A stretch of DNA of 64,000 nt from assembly GCA_016721385.1 (NCBI GenBank), contig JADKIE010000002.1, positions 496,001-560,000 of the forward strand, written 5' to 3'. A program made the translations under genes and the position numbers. The DNA is from Chitinophagaceae bacterium. GTDB lineage: Bacteria; Bacteroidota; Bacteroidia; Chitinophagales; Chitinophagaceae. The notes beneath the pieces were generated by a model. The model was not told the DNA's origin, made no database searches, and worked only from the letters and a program-made list of their open reading frames with translations. Numbering within the stretch: the stretch's first letter is position 1; each line of letters starts with the position of its first letter. Positions 58,762 through 64,000 of this stretch are shown here, one piece after another.

Positions 58762-59289
58762 ATGAAACTTGTACTTTTTGCATTCTTTATTATGTTTTTT
58801 TCAATACCGGTGCTTTCGCAAAAAGGTAAGCCGTTTCCCCAAACATTTATTGGTAATTGGAAAGGAAAACTTCAATGGATGGTTGCCGGCAAGCCTACAC
58901 AAACCTTTACCATGCAACTGCGTATTCATGCCACAGATAGTGCAGGGCACTACACCTGGCAAATAATTTATGGCGACTCTGCTACCGATAACAGGCCATA
59001 CATTTTAAAACCAATTGATACCGCAAAAGGCCATTGGATAGTTGATGAAAAAGATGGAATTATTTTAGACAGTTATGTACATGGCAACAGCATTAAAGGT
59101 GCATTTACGGTGCAAGGCAATACCATTGTAGATAATTATGTAGTAGAAGGAAATAAAATGAGGGTTGAGTTTTTTAGCATTAAACTTACAGATAAGAAAC
59201 AAAGCGGAAAAGGAACAGATGATGTTCCTTTTGTAGATAGTTATAGAATTGGCAGTTATCAAACAGGAGTACTTACAAAAATAAAATAA
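58762..59289 (+). CDS. Secreted protein, unknown function
   Basis: About 175 residues from ATG 58762; a TTG nine bases upstream is also in frame. It has a signal peptide (MKLVLFAFFIMFFSIPVLSQ) and a beta-rich mature part: 'FIGNWKGKLQWMVAGKPTQT', 'YTWQIIYGDSATDNRPYILK', 'GNSIKGAFTVQGNTIVDNYV'. This reads like a lipocalin-like or calycin fold with a GxW start (GNWKG). The ligand is unknown. A hairpin follows the stop. Confidence 0.62.
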   Translation: MKLVLFAFFIMFFSIPVLSQKGKPFPQTFIGNWKGKLQWMVAGKPTQTFTMQLRIHATDSAGHYTWQIIYGDSATDNRPYILKPIDTAKGHWIVDEKDGIILDSYVHGNSIKGAFTVQGNTIVDNYVVEGNKMRVEFFSIKLTDKKQSGKGTDDVPFVDSYRIGSYQTGVLTKIK

Positions 59290-59295
59290 TTGTTT

Positions 59296-59327
59296 AGGGT
59301 TGCTCACCTTTAAAGGTTGGCAACCCT
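59296..59327 (+). terminator. Hairpin after secreted protein gene
   Basis: AGGGTTGCTCACCT (59296-59309) pairs with AGGTTGGCAACCCT (59314-59327) with two mismatches, a few bases after the stop. There is no U tract. Confidence 0.5.
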
Positions 59328-59461
59328 GCATTAAACATTTATCTTTGCTGCAATAAAAGATTATAAGTATTACAGTTGTTGAACGGAGTCCCAAAAAAAT
59401 TGGGATAAGTTGTCGCCATCTACCGTTACTTTAGGCACAAATGCTGGTAAACAAAATATTT

Positions 59462-60836
59462 ATGAGTGAACAATCGCAAACATTTTTAGCAAAAAGTAAA
59501 ATTAAGGCCGCCGATTTACAACACAGGCGTACTATAAATTTTAACATGGGTAAATACCATGCTGCCGTACCAAAAGGTAAAGAGCAATTTGCCGATGTGC
59601 ATTTGGTAAGAGAAAGGGCTAAAAATATTAAATGGCGTGCAATTGAAACGCTTGACCAACAGCTGGAAGAATTTGAGTTAAATTTTACAAAACGTGGAGG
59701 AAAAGTTATTTGGGCCGAAAATGCACAGCAAGCTATTGATGAAATACTAACTATTTGCAAAGAGAAAAATTGCAAAACGTTGGTAAAAAGCAAAAGCATG
59801 GTTACCGAAGAAATTCACTTAAACGATGCTTTACAAAAAATGGAATTGAAAGTGTAGAAACCGATTTGGGCGAATATATACAACAACTGGATGGCGAGGC
59901 ACCATACCATATTGTAACACCTGCCATGCATAAAAGTAAAGAGGATGTTGCAAAATTGTTTAACAAAAATTGGGTACACCTATAAATTTTACACCTGAGC
60001 AACTTACACTTAAAGCAAGAGAGATTTTAAGAGAAAAATATGTACAGGCCGAAGTGGGTGTAACCGGTGCAAATTTTATTATTAGCGATATTGGCGGCAT
60101 TGCCGTTACCGAAAACGAAGGCAATGCAAGGCTGAGTTGCTCTTTTCCAAAAACACATATTGTTGTTGTAGGGATAGAAAAAATGATTCCGTCGGTTACA
60201 GATTTGCATTTATTTTGGCCGCTGCTTTCTACATTTGGCACAGGGCAAAAAATTACTGTTTATAACACTATTGTTACTGGCCCCCGACAAGAAAACGAAG
60301 TTGATGGCCCCGAAGAAATGTATGTAATACTGTTAGATAATGGCCGTACCAATATTCTGCAAAACCCAAAGCAACGAGAAAGTTTGTATTGCATACGTTG
60401 TGGCGCTTGTTTAAATGCCTGCCCTATTTATAAAAACATTGGAGGTCATGCTTATGGGGCTACGTATAGCGGTCCAATAGGCAGTGTTATTACGCCTAAC
60501 ATGCAGGGCATGGAAGCGTTTAAACATTTAAGTTTTGCCTCATCGCTTTGTGGTAATTGTACCGAAGTGTGTGCAGTAAAAATAAATTTGCATGAGCTGC
60601 TTTTAGAAAATCGTAAAGAAAGTGTGGACGAAGGCTTAACCACATTTAGCGAACGCATGGCCTGGAAAATGTGGAAGATAGCATCGCTTAAAAGAAGTAT
60701 GATGAATATGGGCAGCGGAAATTTAAAAAACAAAGTGGTTAATGGCTTGTTTAAGGATTGGAAAGAAAAGCGAAGTGATTTAAACTTTAGCCCAAAAACA
60801 TTTAACCAAATGTGGAAGGAGCGGCATAAATATTAA
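59462..60836 (+). CDS. lutB: LutB-like lactate utilisation iron-sulfur protein, two frameshifts
   Basis: About 459 residues from ATG 59462. 'MVTEEIHLNDALQK', 'GVTGANFIISDIGGIAVTEN' and 'EMYVILLDNGRTNIL' are LutB blocks. Ferredoxin-type cluster ligands are in YCIRCGACLNACPIY and LCGNCTEVCAVKINLHELL. In Bacillus LutABC oxidises L-lactate. lutA and lutC are not adjacent here: a hairpin lies upstream and a terminator downstream. Breaks are at the A runs 59835-59840 and 59965-59969 (each one base short); corrected reading gives KNGIESVETDLGEYI and NKNLGTPINFTPEQL. Confidence 0.92.
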
Positions 60837-60855
60837 AATGAAAATTTAATAATTA

Positions 60856-60880
60856 GTTCCACTATGGTGGAACTTTTTTA
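60856..60880 (+). terminator. Terminator after lutB
   Basis: AGTTCCAC-tatg-GTGGAACT followed by TTTTTT, about 20 bp after the stop; a textbook intrinsic terminator. Coordinates are within one base. Confidence 0.85.
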
Positions 60881-60893
60881 TTTTGTGTACTAA

Positions 60894-62192
60894 ATGGTGC
60901 TAATTTACTCACATACAACAAGTACAAGGCTTCACTACATCTGTAATTTTATTTTTAAAGAATTACTGCATGTAGCGTTTAGGATTACAATAGATTCGGA
61001 AGAGTTTAAAAATTACAGCGGCATTTGTATTAATTACAGCGACGTTCAAATTAAAAATGGAGAATTAGGAATTAGGAATGTTGATTTGCTTTTTGAAGAA
61101 GCTATTTTACCGCAACAAATACAATGTTTTAATTTAAATAACTACAAAGCATTTTTTAAAACAGATAACAGCGATTTTGGGTTTGATATTTTTGCGGCAT
61201 CTTTTTACCTATTAAGCCGTTACGAAGAATATTTGCCACAAAAAAAAGATATGTATGGCAGATTTGCACATGAAAACAGTTTAGCATTTAAGGAAGGTTT
61301 TCTTCATCTTCCCCTAATTAATATTTGGGTAAACCATTTTGCAGACATTATTAAAACTAAATTTCCAACTTCCAGCATTCAACTTTCTGCCTTTAGTTTT
61401 AAACCCACTTACGATATTGATATTGCTTACAGCTACAAGCACAAAGGTTTTTTAAGAAATGTTGGTGGGTTTTTAAAATCGCCCTCGGCAGAAAGAATAA
61501 AGGTTTTATTGGGTTTACTAAAAGATCCGTTTGATACTTATGATTGGCTGCATCGGCTTCATAAACAGTATAACATTAATAATGCCGTTTACTTTTTTTT
61601 AGTTGCCGAAAAAAATGGCAGTTACGACAAAAATATATTGCCCGTTAAAAATGCTATGTGGCAGTTAATAAAAAAACATGCTTCTAATTACAAAATTGGC
61701 ATTCACCCTAGTTGGCAAACCAATGAAAATACTTTGTTGTTGAAGAAAGAATTGAATTGGTTGGGCGAAATGTCGTCACTCAAAAATATAACAGCATCAA
61801 GACAGCATTTTATAAAATTTACATTGCCTTCAACTTATCAGCATTTAATTGAAACTGGTATTTTAGATGATTACAGCATGGGTTATGGAAGTATAAATGG
61901 TTTTAGGGCTTCCATTGCTTCATCATTTTATTGGTTTAACTTAGAAAAAAATGAAGAAACCAATTTGCGTATTCACCCGTTTTGCTTTATGGATGCTAAT
62001 TGCTTTTACGAACAAAAACAAACACCGAAGCAAAGTTTGGAAGAGTTAATAAACTACTCTGAAATTTGCAGAGAAGTTGGCGGCAGTTTAATTACTGTTT
62101 TTCATAACAATTTTTTAGGTACTGCTAATCAATTTAAAGGTTGGAAAGAGATGTATGAAGTTTTTGTAAAAGAGGTACACAATGGTTTATAA
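60894..62192 (+). CDS. Polysaccharide deacetylase-family protein (DUF7033 type)
   Basis: A 432-residue protein. The N-terminal half (MVLIYSHTTSTRLHYICNFI) is the DUF7033-like domain seen in Bacteroidota deacetylase proteins. The second half has a deacetylase-like barrel with 'FKPTYDIDIAYSYKHKGFLR' (expected metal-site Asp), 'NYKIGIHPSWQTNENTLLLK' (His) and 'YSMGYGSINGFRASIASSFYW'. It likely acts on a cell-envelope glycan. Residues near 55-62 (NGELGIRN) and 160-171 (TSSIQLSAFSF) look like in-frame dispersed repeats, typical of this genome group. No signal peptide. Confidence 0.8.
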   Translation: MVLIYSHTTSTRLHYICNFIFKELLHVAFRITIDSEEFKNYSGICINYSDVQIKNGELGIRNVDLLFEEAILPQQIQCFNLNNYKAFFKTDNSDFGFDIFAASFYLLSRYEEYLPQKKDMYGRFAHENSLAFKEGFLHLPLINIWVNHFADIIKTKFPTSSIQLSAFSFKPTYDIDIAYSYKHKGFLRNVGGFLKSPSAERIKVLLGLLKDPFDTYDWLHRLHKQYNINNAVYFFLVAEKNGSYDKNILPVKNAMWQLIKKHASNYKIGIHPSWQTNENTLLLKKELNWLGEMSSLKNITASRQHFIKFTLPSTYQHLIETGILDDYSMGYGSINGFRASIASSFYWFNLEKNEETNLRIHPFCFMDANCFYEQKQTPKQSLEELINYSEICREVGGSLITVFHNNFLGTANQFKGWKEMYEVFVKEVHNGL

Positions 62193-62210
62193 AGATGCCT
62201 ATTGTTATTG

Positions 62211-62243
62211 TGTACAAGTGTGCGACGCCTCTGAAGTTGAATA
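62211..62243. repeat. Half-copy of the 10.3-kb intergenic repeat
   Basis: TGTACAAGTGTGCGACGC then CTGAAGTTGAATA aligns with 10393-10424 (TGTACAAGAGTGCGACGC, then ATGAAGTTTAATA), about 27 of 32 positions by eye. It lies in the short gap between convergent genes. Confidence 0.55.
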
Positions 62244-62271
62244 ATGAAATATAGTTTGGGCAACAAAAATT

Positions 62272-63129
62272 TTACACTTCCTCGTTTTTTTCAATTACTT
62301 TTTTATCGTTTCGTTTAATACTATAGTTTACTAAATACACGCCTGCCAATGTAATAAGTGCTCCCCACAAAATATTCCAGGTTAATTTTTCATCTATAAC
62401 AAAATAGGCCACAACCATTGCTACCAAAGGGTTTATATAAGCATACAATGACGATATTGCCGGTGGAAGTACTTTTAATGAGTATATAAATGCAATAAAC
62501 GCAATAATTGAACCGGCAATAACCAAGTACGCAATTGCCCACCATGCTTTTGATGAAATACTACTAAAAGCTACTGTTTGCTTTGCCACACCTGCAATGG
62601 CATATAACAAAAAACTACCTACAAACATTTGCATGCCGGCACTGTAATATGCATTTAATTTCATTTTACTTTTGCCTATAAAAACGGTTGCAAAGCTCCA
62701 GCACAGCATGGCTGTTACTGATAATGCAAGGCCAAATACAAAACCCTTTGGTTGTGCATGAAATGCATTTTCGTAAAATACAAAACCTACACCTACTATG
62801 CCTAAAAACATACCTAAAAAAGTAAGCGGTGTAGCATTGTTTTTTTTATAAAAAAGCACCTCTATTAGTACAACACTTAACGGATATAACGCTCCAATTA
62901 ATGCACTAAGGCCGGTTGGTATATATTTTAAACTCCAGGTACTAAGGCCATTTGCGCCAACAAACATTAACAGGGCTAATAATATTATCCACCCAAATTG
63001 CCTTGCAGTTGGCAGGGGCAATTTTTTATACAAATGAAAAAATATTAGAAAACAAGAGCCTCCAATAAATTGCCTTATGGCCGCCATTTGCAATGCCGGT
63101 ATTTCGTGTACACCAATTTTACTGGCCAC
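62272..63129 (-). CDS. EamA/DMT-family transporter, start unresolved
   Basis: At least 285 residues with nine visible membrane helices in two EamA repeats (GWIILLALLMFVGANGLSTW; 'PTGLSALIGALYPLSVVLIE'; 'AISSLYAYINPLVAMVVAYF'). The coordinates start at a GTG at 63129, but the frame is open upstream to about 63204 and encodes the missing first helix (GYIALAITSILWGTTWVASK). No ATG, GTG or TTG is present there, so either a rare start is used or an error in the A/T run near 63200 hides the real one. Substrate unknown (amino acid or metabolite export is common in the family). Confidence 0.8.
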   Translation of the reverse strand: MASKIGVHEIPALQMAAIRQFIGGSCFLIFFHLYKKLPLPTARQFGWIILLALLMFVGANGLSTWSLKYIPTGLSALIGALYPLSVVLIEVLFYKKNNATPLTFLGMFLGIVGVGFVFYENAFHAQPKGFVFGLALSVTAMLCWSFATVFIGKSKMKLNAYYSAGMQMFVGSFLLYAIAGVAKQTVAFSSISSKAWWAIAYLVIAGSIIAFIAFIYSLKVLPPAISSLYAYINPLVAMVVAYFVIDEKLTWNILWGALITLAGVYLVNYSIKRNDKKVIEKNEEV

Positions 63130-63278
63130 CCATGTGGTGCCCCATAAAATGCTGGTAATGGCTAATGCTATGTATCCTTTTGTTTTGATATGATTTATTT
63201 TTTTTACAGATTTCGCTTATTTACACAGAATTTGTTTGTGTTATCTGTGAAAAAATAAGTGAATATCTTCAGTTAATC

Positions 63279-64000
63279 TTAATGTTTAAAATGCCTTAGT
63301 CCTGTAATTACCATTGCCAGATTATTTTGTTTACAATATTCAATACTATCATTATCTCTTATACTGCCGCCAGGTTGTATAAATGCTGTAATGCCTACTG
63401 CATGTGCAATTTTTACACAATCGTCAAACGGAAAAAAGGCATCGCTGGCTAATACAGCGCTTTGTAAATCAAAATTAAATTGTTGCGCTTTTTCAATACT
63501 TTGGCGCAAAGAGTCTATACGGCTTGTTTGCCCACAACCTTTACCAATTAGTTGTTTGCTTTTTACCAAAGCAATGCTGTTACTTTTTAAATGCTTGGCA
63601 ATTATGTTGGCAAATGCAAGGTCATCCTTTTCTTGTACAGATGTTTCTCTGGCACCAACTTCTTTCCACTCGGTAAAATTTCCTTCGTCATTTTGTTGCG
63701 TTAAAATTCCGTTTAAAACTGTTTTGCTTTGAGTATTGAGCAGTGATCCTGCCTGTCCGGTAGGCAGGTGGTGATTAGTAAGTTGCAGCAGAATTCTATT
63801 CTTTTTTGTTTTTAAAATAGCCAAAGCATCTTCATTAAATGACGGCGCTATTAATACTTCAAAAAATATTTCGTTGATAGCATTTGCTGTATCAATATCA
63901 ATAGGTTTATTACACACCAATACACCACCAAAAGCACTCTCCGGATCACCGGCTAAAGCCGCTTGCCATGCATCCAAAACAGTTTTTCGGATTGAAGTGC
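63279..64000 (-). CDS. purH: Bifunctional AICAR transformylase/IMP cyclohydrolase, 3' part
   Basis: Partial: the coding frame runs off the right edge and only about 240 C-terminal residues are present. AICAR transformylase blocks are clear: 'VLDAWQAALAGDPESAFGGV', 'DDLAFANIIAKHLKSNSIAL', 'GKGCGQTSRIDSLRQSIEKA', 'SDAFFPFDDCVKIAHAVGIT' and 'FIQPGGSIRDNDSIEYCKQN', ending AMVITGLRHFKH. It catalyses the last two steps of IMP synthesis. A 21-bp palindrome is inserted in frame (LPTGQAG near residues 76-82 of this part) in a loop between conserved blocks. Confidence 0.95.
   Translation of the reverse strand, partial: TSIRKTVLDAWQAALAGDPESAFGGVLVCNKPIDIDTANAINEIFFEVLIAPSFNEDALAILKTKKNRILLQLTNHHLPTGQAGSLLNTQSKTVLNGILTQQNDEGNFTEWKEVGARETSVQEKDDLAFANIIAKHLKSNSIALVKSKQLIGKGCGQTSRIDSLRQSIEKAQQFNFDLQSAVLASDAFFPFDDCVKIAHAVGITAFIQPGGSIRDNDSIEYCKQNNLAMVITGLRHFKH
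63748..63768 (-). repeat. 21-bp palindrome inserted in purH frame
   Basis: On the minus strand CCTGCCTACCGGACAGGCAGG, one base different from the gldA copy at 12875-12895 and in the same translated frame (LPTGQAG against LPAGQAG). Confidence 0.85.

Noticed and set aside
59462..60836. A full lutABC lactate oxidation operon
   Set aside because: Only the LutB-type protein is present; hairpins bound the gene and neither lutA nor lutC lies next to it.
1..64000. CRISPR array, tRNA or rRNA genes
   Set aside because: Reading all intergenic stretches showed no regularly spaced direct repeats and nothing I could fold into a tRNA; a dedicated scan was not possible here.

Overview
The window is chromosomal DNA from an AT-rich member of the Bacteroidota, most probably a Chitinophagales/Chitinophagaceae-type organism. 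The support is a gldA gliding ABC ATPase, a PorP/SprF protein, two type IX secretion (T9SS) type B cargo proteins with the gliding-associated C-terminal domain, TonB/CarboxypepD-type receptors, 2TM and DUF-type Bacteroidota families, start codons without Shine-Dalgarno sequences, and TAnnTTTG-type -7 promoter boxes. The lineage is inferred from gene content; I had no 16S or marker search. I saw no rRNA, tRNA, CRISPR array, prophage or complete insertion sequence.

Layout. 1-4 kb (minus): a TonB-dependent receptor followed by a 2TM protein, a secreted helical-repeat protein and a membrane protein. 4.4-13.7 kb (plus): housekeeping genes radA, a comF-like gene, a beta-helix lipoprotein, a glutathione peroxidase, holB, a RicT/PSP1 gene, gldA and a DUF6445-type oxygenase-like gene. 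13.7-16.4 kb: an unrecognised large protein, a repeat-bearing gap holding a fragment of a second gldA-like gene, and a small lipoprotein. 16.5-27.6 kb: surface and gliding block, with two divergent T9SS type B proteins; one is followed by its PorP/SprF partner, the other runs into a NarL-type regulator and a propeller-type sensor kinase. 27.6-36.9 kb: a likely acetate sensing, uptake and activation module (receiver, symporter-fused histidine kinase, small membrane proteins, MHS transporter, porin, IS1-InsA-like DNA-binding protein, divergent acs). 37-38.8 kb: a C1 peptidase and an AlkA-type glycosylase. 38.9-51.7 kb: two convergent operons, each opened by a related small secreted protein. The plus operon encodes an unusual ABC protein, HlyD, TolC and TerC. 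The minus operon encodes SulP, beta-carbonic anhydrase, DabA and DabB, which is a complete inorganic-carbon uptake set. 51.8-64 kb: mixed housekeeping and envelope genes (queA, an L,D-transpeptidase, an outer-membrane barrel, kbl, small secreted proteins, lutB, a polysaccharide deacetylase, an EamA transporter) and the 3' part of purH.

About 27 single-base frame breaks split some 18 genes, including radA, holB, acs, queA and dabA. Most lie at A/T homopolymers and read continuously once one base is restored. I treat them as probable sequence errors, annotate each such gene as one locus, and give the break positions. Strong hairpin terminators occur at several operon ends. Dispersed repeats include a 21-bp palindrome inserted in frame into both gldA and purH.
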